Shown here: positions 1 through 14,100 of the stretch, piece after piece
How positions within the stretch are numbered: position 1 is the stretch's first letter
Layout of the letters: each line of letters begins with the position of its first letter
Origin: Halictus rubicundus
Lineage: Eukaryota > Arthropoda > Insecta > Hymenoptera > Halictidae
Reading direction: 5' to 3'
Assembly (NCBI RefSeq): GCF_050948215.1
Contig: NC_135165.1
Span: 4,128,501 to 4,192,500 of the forward strand
Length of the DNA stretch: 64,000 bases
Position numbers and translations under genes: made by a program
The notes under the pieces: model-generated
Databases searched by the model: none
What the model saw: only the letters and a program-made list of their open reading frames with translations
Told to the model about the DNA's origin: nothing

Positions 1-1990
1 TTCGCTGGAAATTTCGCTAACATAATGGCGCACCGAACACGTGTACACGGAAATTGTTGCAAACTTCGCTGAACGCGGAACGAAATTTTGTTGAAAAAAC
101 CGAGCTAAATGAATCCGGACAAATTGAACGGCAGAGCTCATTCCACAAAAAAGCAGAATCTCCAATTGTTCGCTTCTTTGAAACTTGTGAAAGCTTTTGC
201 GCAACACCGTGGCGTCCCTTCCGTTTGCGTTTTTATTTATTCACATCGGAACCGGTTTAAATGTAGATGGAAATCGCCGGCCGATAGGGGAATACGTAAT
301 GGACTAACGAAATTCAAGCGAATTTGTTTTGCTTTTTGAAAAGGAAAAAATGTGTGATTGAGATTCGCGCGCCCGGTATAATGGAATAACTGTATACAGT
401 GTGTAGATATATATATGTATACGTATACATTCGGTGGAAAAATGACCGCTTATAAACCATAATACGCGGCGAGATATGAAATATCCCAACGTTTCAATTC
501 CAGTGACGTATCAAGATAAAATATTCAAACACTTCGCCAACTCTACACGAGTTCTCGTCGTTCTGCCAGCAATTTAAATATCGTTTTATGGGACCAGGAA
601 AATAATACTATTCCCCGCGCTCGAATTATTATCTAAATGTACCGTGTCACCGGGCTCGATGGACCAAAATGCTCGCAGGCCGCACGAAAATTTAAATTTC
701 TGTTGTACAACTATCGTTTGTTTCCTTTTCCATAGTGCACACCGCGACAGATCATAATTTCTGGCTGGGATAGTATTTGTTGCAACACGGCCCGCGGACT
801 TTCATGCTTTTGTTGCAGACAGAAACTCTACGAACATTTGCAAAATATCACTCCCGATGAAATATTACTCGGTTTCGTTTCATTTTTTAAGGCACGTTGA
901 TTAAATAAAAATACATATTCAAATTCATATTTGCTTTCGATAAAAATATTGTGCGGGTTGCAGCAAATGTCAAATTGTAATTTTTAGGGAACAATGAAGT
1001 GGCTTAAAGGTTAGCATTATTAAGAAATTCCTGTGAATAGAAATTGACGGAAACAATTTTGAGATAAGATCTAAAAAGCAGTCTAAATATCTCGATTATA
1101 ATTTCCATGATAAAATGATAATTCCTGGTTTAGTATTGTTCTCAGTGAGCATTTTCGAAGCGTTACATCCGGCCGGTGTTTTCGCAGCGTAGATATGTAA
1201 TGCGTTCGCCGGCGCCATATTTCGCACATTTTCAAACGGTATTAGGTACGTTTCGTATGAGCGGGCCGCGCCGGCTGCGTGCGTCCATTTATCACCAATA
1301 TTGCAAAAGTCTGTCATGGTCTCTACGATGAATCGAGAACTGCAAAAGAATCAAAGGGCAGAGAGAGAAAGAGCTGGACAGATTGAAACACAGCGTCAGC
1401 AAGGAAACCGAGTAAAGGGAGTGGGTGACACTGTCTCCGTGTAATTTCAATTTGAAAGTGACAGCCTGACATTCGTTTGAAATGTAATAAATGCGTATCG
1501 GTCCGGACGTGTATCGTCCTGCTATAGACAGTGAACGCTAGCCCACAAAAAAAAAAAAAAAAATAAAATGTGCTATAAAATTAAAATCCTCGCAATTCTT
1601 TCCTTTTTTCCACACTTTTTACAAAAAAAAATTTTTTCGCTGGTCGATTATGCTGCGCAAAGTTACGGTAAAAGCTTTTACAAATAAATGTCCAGTACGG
1701 TGTAAATTGTTTAGCGGACCGATAAACCTGTAACAAATTCAAATGTTAAAAAGTGGATCGATAAAATGTGGATTTTGTTGTGCAGAACAACGTTGTAAAA
1801 GTTTCAGTAGTATTCGGTGGGTAGTTTTATGTCCAATTATATGCAGTTCTAAAATTACACGCAAATTGAAACAATAAGGGATGCCTTGGATTTAATTAGA
1901 TTTTCTGCGATTTTTATTGAAACATGGGGTTGAACGAAAGAATTATATTCCATAGATTACACAATATATTCCGTATATTCTTATATAGTA
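1..1990. other. Non-coding, 5' flank or first intron of invadolysin
   Basis: No ORF here resembles a known protein. The sequence is mostly unique and AT-rich, with a 17-bp A run at 1547-1563. A first exon of the invadolysin gene would have to lie here, further right before 16023, or left of the window; none was recognised. Confidence 0.5.
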
Positions 1991-2111
1991 TACAGTAAAG
2001 TCGGACGGAACTACACGATCTTAGTCAGTTCGCCTATCCCCTCCACTGTAGACCTACACGATACATGTCACAGCACGGACCCGATTCGGCTTAGATCAAG
2101 ACTCTACTGTA
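1991..2111. mobile_element. MITE family E, TA-flanked (copy 1)
   Basis: A short element bounded by TA, starting CAGTAAAGTC and ending GACTCTACTG, so the ends are 10-bp inverted repeats with one mismatch. The interior carries CTACACGATCTTAGTCAGTTC and a second CTACACGAT. The same interior occurs at 11021-11190 and about 35876-35972. Ends and TA flanks suggest a Tc1/mariner-type MITE; there is no coding capacity. Confidence 0.6.
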
Positions 2112-3055
2112 CTCTACATTTTACATTTTACATATATTTTCTATATTCTATATAGTTTAATATACTATATGGAATATAGCTATATTCCGCATATATTTTG
2201 TATTGAATACATTCAGCATTCTGAAAAAGATTCTCTAAAAGAATTCGATACTTTTTACAACTCCGATAATTATAAAATAAAACGTATGAAACCGTTCGAC
2301 TGGCGGGTGTACGTTTCGTGTAAAAAAAAAAATAACTATGAGGAGTATTTTTAATGAGTTTCAAATGTAATTCACGAAAAAGATGTATCAAGTGTAGTAC
2401 GTTCGTGTAAACACATGTTTGAAGAATCGAGTGCTCGGCCCCGCGAGTGGTATGTAACCATGATAGCGTATTCCTTAATGAGAAAAGTTTAATTATACCG
2501 GCGTCTGGGCGGCAAGGGCGAATTGCATTAATCTTATATTATAATAACCAAGAATCTAATAGCCATTAACCAAATTTCGCAAGTTTTCTACACGGGGTGG
2601 TCGCGTATATGCGGGGCAAGTGTTTGCCGGGGGAAGTTTCGCTGTTGGTATTCGAATTGAATCGCGGCAAGTTTCTTAGGCGGCACGTTAAAATTCAATC
2701 TTCTTGGCATAAAGTATTTCCTTGGGAGTTTTTTGTTTCGGAAAAAGTAATTAAACCGGGATTTCGCGAACCGCGGCCGCGGCCGTAGCCGCCGCCGCGC
2801 GTCGCGCAATAACGTGGGAAATGAATAGGGGTTAGACATTTGGTTCGGCCATTGTTTTGCATGCGCACGATCGTCGTCGTCGTCGTCGTCGGCGACAAAG
2901 ACGGATGAAATTACACTTCTTGCCTTGATCGCTTATGTTTGCCAAGTTTCTCTTTTAGCCCCGTAGCGGTTACAACGTACTTGCCCCGCAAACTGCGATA
3001 CTCCCACGTATCGCCGCCGTATAAAAGAATGTCACTGCCACACGATTACATAGAC
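2112..3055. other. Non-coding stretch with a GC-rich island
   Basis: AT-rich low-complexity sequence (TATA and TTCTATA runs near 2110-2220) is followed by a GC- and CpG-rich patch about 2590-2900 with GCGGCCGCGGCC and a (CGT)n microsatellite at 2871-2890. No gene recognised. Confidence 0.4.
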
Positions 3056-3845
3056 GCTTCGCAACTATTTACCTTGTTCCTAAAGAAACACGATAGCATT
3101 GATATTCTTCCCCTGACGTACCGACTAAACAGGTAATTTATATTCCATATACCGCGTGTTCTAAATATTCTATATCTCTGCGATATATTTCATACATTCA
3201 ACATTCTGTGTACTCTATATTTTATATATTCCACCTTCTGTAAATTTTACAACTATTCTATTTACTTTGTTCCTAAAGACACACGATAGCATTGACATTC
3301 TTCCTCTGACGTAGCAACTAAACAGGTAATTTATATTCCATATACCGCGTGTTCTAAATATTCTATATCTCTGCGATATATTTCATACATTCAACATTCT
3401 GTGTACTCTATATTTTATATATTCCACCTTCTGTAAATTTTACAACTATTCTATTTATCTTGTTCCTAAAGAAACACGATAACATTGATATATTCTTCCT
3501 CTGACGTAGCGACTAAACAGCTAATTTATATTTGCGGGTGATTTATGTTCCATATACCGCGTGTTCTAAATATTCTATATCTCTGCGATATATTTCATAT
3601 ATTCAACATTCTGTGTACTCTATATTTTACATATTCCACCTTCTGTAAATTTTACAACTATTCTATTTACTTTGTTCCTAAAGAAACACGATATTCTTCC
3701 TCTGACATAGCAACTAAACAGGTAATTTATATTCCATATACCGCGTGTTCTAAATATTCTATATCTCTACGATATATTTCATACATTCAACATTCTGTGT
3801 ACTCTATATTTCATATATTCTACCTTCTGTAAATTTTACGCATAT
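3056..3845 (+). repeat. Tandem array, ~193-bp unit, about four copies
   Basis: The landmark TAAACAG(G/C)TAATTT recurs at 3126, 3319, 3514 and 3715, giving periods of 193, 195 and 201. Each unit contains ATACCGCGTGTTCTAAATAT, CTCTGCGATATATTTC and TTGTTCCTAAAG. The third unit has an insertion around 3535. A partial unit starts near 3060. The right side decays into degenerate TTCTATATTCCA sequence up to about 3990. ORFs in the region are by-products of the repeat. Confidence 0.9.
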
Positions 3846-5895
3846 TCCATTTCTATTCCACATTCTATAATTCATGCATTCTCTATTCTGGATATTTCTT
3901 ATTTCACACGTTCTATATTCTATATTATACACAAATTTTATTCTGCATATACTCTACATATATTTTAGTCCGTATATTTTATATTCCGTGTATTCTCTGA
4001 AAATAAAAGACACCGCGACCAAGCTGGCACACGTGTATGCAAGAAGAACGAAATGCACGTAGACTTGTTATAGTTTCCGCTTCACCTGGAGACCACTGTT
4101 TGGTCAAGTTAGCGACTGCCAGCAAGATTGCCAAGTTTCAGGGTATGGCGAACGTGCCTGATCATCGATTGCAGCGCTTTGCAACGTGTTACTCGTACCG
4201 TGGAACTCGATAATCTGTAACTATGCGTGCTCGACTATTACCACCACCGCATCTACGATACGGTACATGCGGGTATGCACCCATACGCGTGCATATCAAA
4301 ATAGAAGTCGCGATCGTCGAACACCCTCCCCTCCCCACCGTCAACTATCACGATCACTTTGGTGATATCGGGCCATTCGAACCCCTTGCGAACGAGACGC
4401 TATGGGGGCGCAAACGAAAACAAATACTATGGAAATTGCACGAAGTTAGGTGCACAATTTTATCGCGTTACCTTCCCATTCGATGTTATTACAGTCTAGA
4501 TACTCTTCTCGGCCGGAAATGCACGCGTTCTCTGCTCCGAAATTTTATAAAATCTTTGATGTCGCTATGATTCCGTACTTTTTAATATATTTGCCTGAAA
4601 TAGGAATAAAATGCAATATTCTACATTTTATAAAATCTTTTATCTTTCTGTGTTTGCATCTTACTTAATATATTTGAAGTATGAATAAAATGCAATATTC
4701 TAAATGTTATAAAATATTTCAAATACGAGGTTATTAAAATGGATTGAATTGAGGGGAGCAGCCATTTTTCACGAGCGTATGAGGGTCAACATCGATCAGA
4801 TTAGAGAAATGGATTTTGTTCGAAGCTCGAGCCGTTCTACACTATTTTATGTAAATCATTTCACGAAGTTATACCTCATGAAAGGCTGATTAATTCCTGA
4901 CCTTAATGGGGCACGTTTTACAATTTTCATGCGCCCCACATTTCAGTGGTAAAAATGTGCTTGACGGCGCTATCCGATGAATCTGTGTTAATAAAATATG
5001 ATCAGCTGTAACGCCGTCACGTGCGCCACGCACGGCCGCGTCTTTTATGCAGTAGAACGTACGTAGCTGCGCCAATATTTTCTGAATCGTTCGCGTTCAC
5101 AATGACGTTCAGTTGCTGTACAAATATGCGAATCTGTCTTTCCGTTCATAACTTTATTTTTGCTACAGAATCTGTAACGACAGACTGTCCAGTTTTGTAG
5201 ACTAGTGTGAAACATAAATGAAAGTTCCGGTTTTACTACTTTTCGGATATTTTTAGAGGCTACACGTGTACGAAGATCGATAGCGCACGCTGTCGCAGCT
5301 AATGCACCGAGCTGAACTCTCTGCGCAATGATTCAGCAGTATAATTGTTTCTACAAACAAGGGCCGAGTGGCGGAGCGTCGGTTCAACTGAAACCCTAAT
5401 TGTTTGTATCCTGTCTCGGTGACGATTAAATTCTGATTTAACGCTAAAGGATGCTTTCGCTCTCGAAATTCACGGAGGTCCATTTCCTCTTCTCCTGTGC
5501 CATCAGCAGACATTTCCTGAAGTGGGTACTTCAGAGACCTTTTATCACTTAGACTACTACAGTCTCGCAATCTAGCATCGATTCTTAGAAACTATCGGGG
5601 TCCGGCTGCAATTTTTCCTTCTGAAAGAAATTTTACGGCTCGCCCCGCGTCTCGTTCCTACTTATCGCATTCAAGTTAATTAAAAGAAAGTCCCTTCCGT
5701 TTGATTAAACGTTGCGGGACTTCGGTGCATTTTGACATAATGCATTCCTGGAAATGAAAAGTTCTGTGACTAATCTCGCGAATTATAATAATAATAATTG
5801 TATCACTCTATATACAGTGTCTACTCGATAACTGTCCAAAACACGGGTCTGGCCAGTGACAAGAATCGGCTAGATGTTATGCTTTGAAATCAAAA
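3846..5895. other. Non-coding stretch
   Basis: After the degenerate tail of the 3.1-kb array, the sequence is unique. A direct-repeat-like pair occurs near 4570-4720 (GAATAAAATGCAATATTCTA appears twice, about 80 bp apart). No gene or RNA was recognised. Confidence 0.4.
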
Positions 5896-6372
5896 ATTCA
5901 ACTTCAAAGCGTGTCAATTGTATAAATATTGCAATATTATAGATTAACCATACTTCACACTAGATTCACGGGTCCCGTCAAAATGACGGATTCTAATATT
6001 TTTAATTGACGAATATTGAGATTGCAAACATGGACCCATGAGGAATTATTTAACAAATTGATTTCTCTAGGTATATATCATTAAAAAAATTAAATTTCAA
6101 AGCGTGTCAATTATATAAATATTCCAATATTATAGATTAACCATACTTGACACTAGATTCACGGGACCCGTCAAAATGACAGATCCTAATATTTTTAATT
6201 GACGAATATTGAGATTGCAAACATGGATCCATGAGGAATTATTTAACAAATTGATTTCTCTAGGTATATATCATTAAAAAAAATGGCTACAGATTTGGAT
6301 AGATATATTCATGTTATTTTTATAAGGAAATGTGAAATAGTAATTTTTAGTGCTCCGTAAACCTAGTGTTAA
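5896..6372 (+). mobile_element. MITE family A with a 193-bp direct duplication of its left part
   Basis: A family A copy spans 6147-6372. Its left end is degraded (TTGACACTAGATTCACGGG) and its right end is CCGTAAACCTAGTGTTAA. The left part, including the CCCGTCAAAATGACGG hairpin and about 50 bp of flank, is present a second time at an offset of exactly 193 bp (TTCAAAGCGTGTCAATT at 5903 and 6096). So flank and element end were duplicated together in tandem after insertion. Confidence 0.85.
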
Positions 6373-7266
6373 CAGTATACAATATTTTACTTCACCGTCA
6401 TTCCTCAAATCAGTGTTAAATTTCGTACCTGAAGTATCGAGACTTAAATCTTTGTGAACGGTTCTTTTGAGCGAGCCTGTAGCTGATTGTAAGAGAATTT
6501 CCTGACGGATTACATCGTGTTTGACAGAGGAACGCTTTGCGAGTAGTATCGCGGGAGCGGTGCTAGCTATCATTCTATTTGCTTGCTCTCCTCTCTCGAG
6601 TGTTTACGGTTGACTAGGCTCAAAAGGAATCAATAAAAATAGGATGCGAGGTGGGCAGCGCCTCTTCTTCTTCTTCTTCTTCTTCTTCTTCGGCAATAGC
6701 GTCACGTGCAGGCTCCGTCTACCACCACTCCCACGGCAGGATGTCAATCGCTACCTCTTACGTTGCCAGCCTAGTTACTCGAGCCCCGGCGGCCACACGG
6801 CGTATAGATTATGCGCGCCACTCGACTTTACTTCGGCGATTTAACATGCATTAACTTGTAAACTCGCAACTTGCCGTGTACCGGGTAATGCACCATGCCG
6901 GCGCCTTTTATGAGACACCACAAATGCATCTACTTACCGGCATCTACGCCCCTCGAAACACCACGCCCATCTTCCGCCTCGTGTTGCCCTTTCGCACAAC
7001 GATCGATCCTCTCTCCCTGTTCCACGCTCGAAGATCCCACGATTGTTTAGATCGTCCGTGATAGCTGCTGCGCCAAACTGTTCATTACGATTCATTACAG
7101 GGTGCGTTCGATGCGGCTCCGTTTCGCGTTTCACGACGGCCGTCTCCATCTTCTGGCACGTCTCATCGTTCAAACGTTTCAACGCATATTTTTGCGTCTC
7201 TCAAGTCAATTTATGCGCAACAGTAACGCCACAGAAAAAGAATATTTGTACGAATTTTCTCTGCAA
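6373..7266. other. Non-coding stretch with (TTC)n microsatellite
   Basis: Mostly unique sequence, moderately GC-rich from 6650 to 7130. A (TTC)n run lies at 6662-6691; overlapping ORFs encoding poly-Phe or poly-Ser are artefacts of it. No gene recognised. Confidence 0.4.
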
Positions 7267-7507
7267 TTAACCCTTTGCGCTCGAGCGGTGACTCCGAAGC
7301 ACCGCTAGAAATTGTTGTGGCATTATTTCAAAGAAATTACAAAAAATATTTTTTACATTACAAAATTTCAATTTAATAGATCACTAAACATTTGAATATT
7401 GTACGTAGAAATCGGATCAGTTTCGTACGAATAAAATGAAAATATTGTAAGACGGAAGGGAAATTTAGTTTTAGATTGAAACTAGCGCCGAGAGTGCAAA
7501 GGGTTAA
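7267..7507 (+). mobile_element. MITE family B (piggyBac-type), subfamily B1
   Basis: TTAA-bounded 241-bp element. The left end is TTAACCCTTTGCGCTCGAG and the right end GAGTGCAAAGGGTTAA, an inverted repeat. A subterminal hairpin is formed by CGGTG...CACCG just inside the left end. There is no coding capacity. TTAA ends beginning CCCTTT are characteristic of piggyBac-mobilised elements. Close relatives lie at 23515 and 27147. Confidence 0.88.
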
Positions 7508-10500
7508 GTAAGATGCTTGAAGATATTTCGAGAGAGTTAATGTAGATGCGATCGTTTAAAGGTGGAACTGCTCACGCTTCGAATTTATAGGAACGATTAA
7601 CTAATTGATGAAGGGAGTTTGCAATATAATTTTGCCACGACAGCTTCCAGTTCCGGCTGCAGAGTGTTCCGATACGTACACCGATATCGCATGATGCATT
7701 GCACGCGGCCAGATGGTTCCGTTCTTCTGTGGATGCAAGTTTCACCATAATGTCGACCGTGTCATTCCCATAAACGTTTTTATGGAAGGAGCCTGACGCG
7801 GCGGCAACTTTCTTCCTGATATCAACGTTCTGTCGAACAGATCTTCGATAAACGTAATGACTACACGGCCGTATTTTAATTGTCATCGTCGCGTGTTCAC
7901 GCTTTTATTGCAGTTTGGATCTTGTGAAATTCGACGCGGAAAAATCGGATCAGGAGAAAATTCAGAAAATTAACGGAGATTGCGAATGCATTTCGGCTTC
8001 CGGTGTTCCGTGTTCGGCGATTACGCAAGTGTCTCGTTGTCATTCCTCGAAGATAGGAATAAACGGATCGATAAATGATAATGCGACTAATTTGTTTGGT
8101 GTAGCGGCACGTGATCTGAATTTTAAATCAGTTTTGTTTACACGTTGCCGGCGGCATTAATGCCGAAGAAAAATGAAATTTAATAGCCTTATTTACGGTA
8201 CACCGCATCGCCGAGCGTAAATGATTTCGCATCGTGTACTGTCATTTAACCGGCGCGACCGACCGGATAAATTGCATCCCTCGGTAAATTACATTCTCTG
8301 ACAAATTGAAAGGAACTAGTATAGTGAAAATGAGATAATAATACCTTAAATCAATACCAAAGGGGTGATTAATACCGCGGGGCAGTGCTAGTTCGCGCGG
8401 AAAGTGACGTGAAATTATTGCTTTTTCACGAAACCCATTAATCTGACGACCACTTGAAACTGTATCAACGGTTACGGGAAAAATGTTATACTAGCCCGTA
8501 AATAACGAACGCGAAACGCAAATAGAAAAGCCGTTCGACCACAAAGAAAACACGCTACAAATTATATCACCAGGAACGGAATTACGTCACTGTTGGACGA
8601 ACTTTCGCAAAATCAAGCTTGCATCTAATTTTTTTTTGTTTGAAAGCAGAAGCATCAATTTGCGCAACCAGCAATTTACCGACAAATTCAAATATAGACA
8701 CAACGGAAATTAATTGTTTGTATCTGGTCAACAGAAGATCGACAATATCAACTTTTTCCATGAAAAAATCAAACTTCTATTCGTTCGCCGAACCGAGCAA
8801 TTGTTATTTATTGTTAAACTGAGAAACCAGTACAGGGGAAATGAATTTTTCGATACGAGAGTAATCGATCGTGAAATGAATTATTCTCTCTGCAACCAAG
8901 CTTGCATTCGATTGCCAATCTGAACAATTGTTATTCGTCGTTAAACTGAGACACCAGTACAGGGAAATTTTCTTTCCTGAACAATCAAGCTTTTATTTGT
9001 TTACGCATTACCTTTAATTCTTCTAAAATTCCGAAATAATTCCAGTCGTCCGGTCCAGTTTGAAGAGAGTCAGTTTTTGAAGGGAGCGCTCTCAATTTTG
9101 CGACGAATTTGTGTTACAATATTTCTGATTAAGCGGTGACGTAGGTGAAAAAAGTAAATCGGATCGGCAACAGCGGAGATACGGGTGCGGGCCGGTGCTG
9201 CGCAGGATGGAAGCGCGTGATCTACTTAAAATCTTCTGAATGGCTCCTAAAGGTTTTGCAGCGCCTTAATCATCCTCTTTAATGCGAGCGGAATCGTGTG
9301 CGCCGTATTGAATGGGAGTTCTGAGATACCGCGTCGGAGCTTTTTATCGTGCTCTCGTTGGTTCTCGAGCAGACTCCTGCATAATTCATGGTATAAACAG
9401 CGTCAGCGATCCGCGAACTGGACGGGCAAAGATCCGTAATATCGAAGAGACTTCGGCACATAGCAAACTTCCACAGACACCGAGGGGAGGGGGGGGGGGA
9501 CTTCTCAGGTGGTTCCCGACTTTCGAAAAGAGGATTTCCTACCCCTCCCGCAAAAGACCCAACGATCCGCAAACGATATCCATAACTTTGCCGGAGCTGC
9601 ATCGCTTTGCGCCGCCATCGCAATTGTTGGAAACGCTATAACGCTTAACCGCTCGTAATCTGTCATTCTTTCGCCGTGCTCGTCGAAAAAACACATCGTT
9701 GCGCGTGACTCTGAATTATTTCTGCGAATATTAAAAATAAAAAGTGAAATATGACGTCGCGTATACCTACATTTTTTTTTCCATAAATACTGTACTATAT
9801 TTCTATGGACGAATACAAAATGATCATTGCTTTTTTATACGCGGCCTGCAGTCATTTTGCGGTTATAACGCGTGCGAACTTTTGAAATAGAAACAGACGT
9901 GTTTAATAAAAATTGGTGGTGGCTTTGTATTTCACGGTATCTTTTGCTATCAAAATTCAAGATTCACTTGCCTATATAGACAACGCTTCGGACATTAATA
10001 ACACTTTTCGTACAACCGTTTCATTCAATATTCGTGCAGCAAAATTTCGGCAGTCTAATTTTATCCCGGAATCGAAAGAAGCGTCATGTTCTGTTAATTA
10101 TTCGTTACGTTGGCCCATATTTGATGTTCAATATTTTACCCCGCAGCTATTTCGAACTTAATTCTGAAAGTGTCTTTTTGACCGAATGGTATAGTTCCTG
10201 AACGTGTTTTGTTCCAAATTAGTGCGAACGCACCTCGAGTGCGCTGCAGTCGCGGATTGTGCACCTCGGTTGAAATAATGTTGAGAGAATAAGCATATTA
10301 TCAACAATCCTCTTAGATTACTGTTTGAACGAAACTCTGTATTTGGATATTGGAAAACGATAGAAGACGAATATTTGCTTGGATTTCTGGCAGCGATTTT
10401 TCCGGAGACCGATTGAAGACACACGTGTCCAGAAGATCAGTGCGACATCTCGTCAGATGTTCCTATTTATATATCCAAATACCAGAAAAGAACGTCTTGC

Positions 10501-11020
10501 TCCATTAATGCAGTTCCCAATATCATGACCCGCAGGATTCCCATCGGAGAGTCGAAACTGTCTTGTGTGTAGATACAAGTAATGCAACTGTCATTTGACT
10601 AATTGAATTCTGTCAGCGTTCTGACAAATATCGCTGAAATTACTGCATCGACGTGCACGTGCCAAGCTGTAACCTCGCGAGACTGTATCTATTCTACAGA
10701 CATTTCACTGCCTTCGGGCCCGGCCGCCCTTTGTCGTCAATCAGCTAATTCTATCTACCTGTGCAATCAGCACAGAACAACAAAACCATAATATCCGACA
10801 GTTCGATAATCAAACGATCGCTGCGACAATTAACAGAAACAGAAATCTATTACACAGGGTGTTTTTGAGATCATGGTACAAACGGTCCCGATTCTACGTG
10901 CAGAAACGAGTATAGAAAAGGGAATAACATTTTCTCTTTTGACGCCTCATTTTCGAGAAAATCGAATCACCCTCGAATGGTACCCTAGGGTCTTCCGTGA
11001 CCCCAGGAAAATTTCCTGTG
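7508..11020. other. Non-coding stretch
   Basis: No gene recognised. It contains a 48-bp imperfect direct repeat at 8795-8843 and 8922-8968 (both with CAATTGTTATT and TTAAACTGAGA.ACCAGTACAG), a G run at 9484-9499, and near 10858 the sequence CAGGGTGTTTTTGAGATCAT. That last resembles a transposon end, but no matching opposite end was seen. Confidence 0.4.
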
Positions 11021-11190
11021 TACAGTAAAGACTTGATCTAAATCGAACGGACCTACACGATCTTAGTCAGTTCGCTTGTCCCTTCCACTGGGGAGCGTGT
11101 CCCGCGAGGGGCCGAGAAGACATGTCATAACAGTAGTCCTACACGATATATGTCACGGACCCGAGGATTGGCCTCAGATTACGACTTTAA
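11021..11190. mobile_element. MITE family E (copy 2)
   Basis: Starts TACAGTAAAGACTTGATCTA and carries the family-E interior (CTACACGATCTTAGTCAGTTC, then CTACACGATATATGTCACGG). The right end is degraded to ATTACGACTTTAA. It is longer than copy 1 because of an extra GC-rich segment around 11093-11125. Confidence 0.6.
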
Positions 11191-14100
11191 GGGTTAAAAT
11201 AGCCCACATTAATTTTTCGTCGGATTAATTGCACTTTTGGGACAGCCTAAGAATTTAATACGAAACGTTCATTTCTATTTTGAAAACGATCCGTTTCATC
11301 GCTTGACACTTCCTCTGCGAATTATTTGCAAGCAAGATTGCGCAGGCCTGGCACAATGGAACATTTTGCTTTCGTTCTGAATAATTAAGGGGAACGTTTA
11401 CCCTCGAAAATTATGTTTCCAGTAGAAGCGCTGCGAATAATACTCAAGTGCGAGTGTTCTCGTAAAATGATGGTCACAGCTGTTCGTAAAGCATTAATGA
11501 AGTCTGACTGAGCACGCTAATGCCGCTCCTGTGTATCCGTTAAAGAAAAATGAAAACTGTAAATCACTTAAATTGCGAGTACGAAGGAAAGTTTCGCCGT
11601 GGTTGCAAAAATAAAATTACCTAAATAACCGATCCGAAAATCATTCTGCAAAGTGTCGCGTTTGAACTCGCGACGAGGGAGCACAGCAGCGTTTTCAAAG
11701 ACCCGCTCAAAGCAATTCTTTTGCAAACGCTGGCTCCAAGGATTCGAGAAAGGACCCCAATTCATAATCCGTATAAACTTTCCCCGGGAAACGAGTTCGC
11801 TGCAATTTTTGAATATTAATTTTTCAACCTCGCCGCTCCCGGGAACGAGAGAAGGTCAAAGCGCGTGTTTTATGAAACTTGCGGATGCCGGGACCTTTGA
11901 CGCGACGAACGCAGCTTGCATCTAACGTGTAACTCGAGCGAACATTCGGTATTACTGTCGCGCGATGCACTTTCCAATTATAGAAAGTATACACGAAATT
12001 TTAGGCGAAGAAAGCCCATACCGATTTTATAAGAATTTTATAAACGTCTGCCTAATATGTCAGCATTTTTACATAGTCAGTACGAAGCTGCAGCAGTTCA
12101 AATTCGACAATTTCATAAAGTGAACTCTTCTGATCAACGTTTATAATATTGCCCGATTTATTTTCGAACAATCGTGTCAATTTGTCGACATTAATAATTT
12201 CAACCATATTCTGGCGTTGCGCTGACATCGGCTTTATTAATGCAAAACCAGTGACATTGGTATAATTAATGCAATTAGTGAAATGCACACTGCTGAACAC
12301 TCGTCCGTAAATATTCGGACACTTTCATTGTCTCAATAATCTGTTTTCGAATTAGAAATATTAATTTCAGTTGATATTGTACTCCGCGGAAACCGGTGGC
12401 TCTGATAATAACTGTCTTGATGGTGATAAAAATTCTATGGAAAATTAGGTTAACAGGACTGGGATCCATTCTGACCCAAAGAATCGTCCTGTCTAAACTC
12501 TAATTTTTAGAGAGAAATAGTTTAACCCCGAAAGGGGTCTTGGGTCGACCCTGACGCAGAGTTCCAAAAGTTCTGTACCCTGATTTTATTTTTTCAGTGG
12601 CCACTTGAAACTAATTAAGTACAGTCAGCTCGAAAAATTTACATTCGAGGATTTGAATGGACGGCTGCGAAAAATCGTGGAAGCGTTCGCATTTCCCGAG
12701 TAACATTTCGTTCTCCGTTTATGCGACCAATCGGAACATCGTTACGCCGAATACGAGTGGGTGGTCTAAACCAGACGTAGATCGTCGAACTTGTTCGGGA
12801 ACGTGGAACAAAGCACCGACAATAGCGGAAGAATGCGATGGCAGTTTCCAACACCGGTGAACCAGACTGTCGAAGCTAGTCGAGCATCATTATTAAGCTA
12901 ATAACTCTCTAAACAAAGGGGACCGTCGTACTATTATTCTCCACTCGAATATTCTCCAGACAAGTGAAACCGTTCGTTATCGGCGAACTTGGGTCCCGGG
13001 CCTTCTCGAATTACTGCACGCACATGTGAACTTATTTTCGTGTTTCCGTCAGTTTGACGAGTTGCTAGCCTTTCTCTGCCGACCCGTGAGATTATTTTCG
13101 TTAACGTCTTCGTTCGTGTGACATGCGACAGCGCGAGGCTCGAGGTTTGGGAGCACGAAGCTCTATTGTTTGGCCTCTACACCGACCAACTTGGCTAAAC
13201 AACTTTCCGTCGTTGTTTTCCTGGAAATGCGTTTCGCGTCTTCGACGATTCAGCTTTGAAATTGCGAATTTTCACGCGAGCTCGGATTTTCTTGTCTTCT
13301 ACGATGAAAATCGACCATTGATTATGGATTATACGTATTTAAAAGTCCAACTCGATATTCGAAGGCAAATTTAAATATAAAATATATCCTAGAGTTAAAC
13401 TAGTTATTAGCCATTTATATCAGATTTAATTAATTCATAATAACATATAAATATTCATACAATTATATACATGTACATTTTATAATATTTAAAAGACCTA
13501 TTAGCAGGTTCTCATAAAAGGTCACATAAAAGTCCTCTAAATCTTTTCTACGTCCAAGTTATTAATCTAATATGAATTCTACAATCGACTCGCAGATTTG
13601 AACTATTGACCCCCTTAGAGTTTTCGGACTCGGTTCTTCCAAAATGCTTGCACACGTGCATCCTGCATTTTTTCTATTTTTCACAGCGATCCTTCATCTC
13701 GGTTCCTTGGGCCGCCCTTAGGCAACACAATGAGTTCCCATCCTTATCTGCTCATGATATCGTGCCATCGATAAGAAGCTTTCCGCCGGGGTCATAAACT
13801 TTCTGCAAGCACAAAATTGGATCGGATTAAAACTTAACGCGGATCTCCGCATAATTGCGTTTCCAACAGTCTCCTCTTGTGACAATGAAACCGGGCTTCT
13901 TCTAATTACACGATATTTGCTCTCGCGAAAGCGATTGTTAGCGGTGCTTCGAGAGACGACGGTCCTGAAACGGACGGAATCAATTTTTCAATTCAAAAAT
14001 AGCCTTTTCTAAATATAATGGCGAGGTCTTCACATTCGATCCTCTGTTATCGAATTAGCATTGTCTATTAAAGTACCTTCGAGTGGTTCGCGTTTAAATC

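Noticed and set aside
6644..6854. ORFs encoding poly-Phe or poly-Ser
   Set aside because: They translate the (TTC)n microsatellite at 6662-6691 in different frames.
10858..10990. CAGGGTGTTTTTGAGATCATG as a mariner MITE end
   Set aside because: No matching inverted end or TA-bounded partner could be found downstream.
12840..12860. Donor-like site after an ORF ending CDGSFQH as the first invadolysin exon
   Set aside because: The phase does not fit the phase-0 entry of the exon at 16023, and the ORF has no signal peptide.
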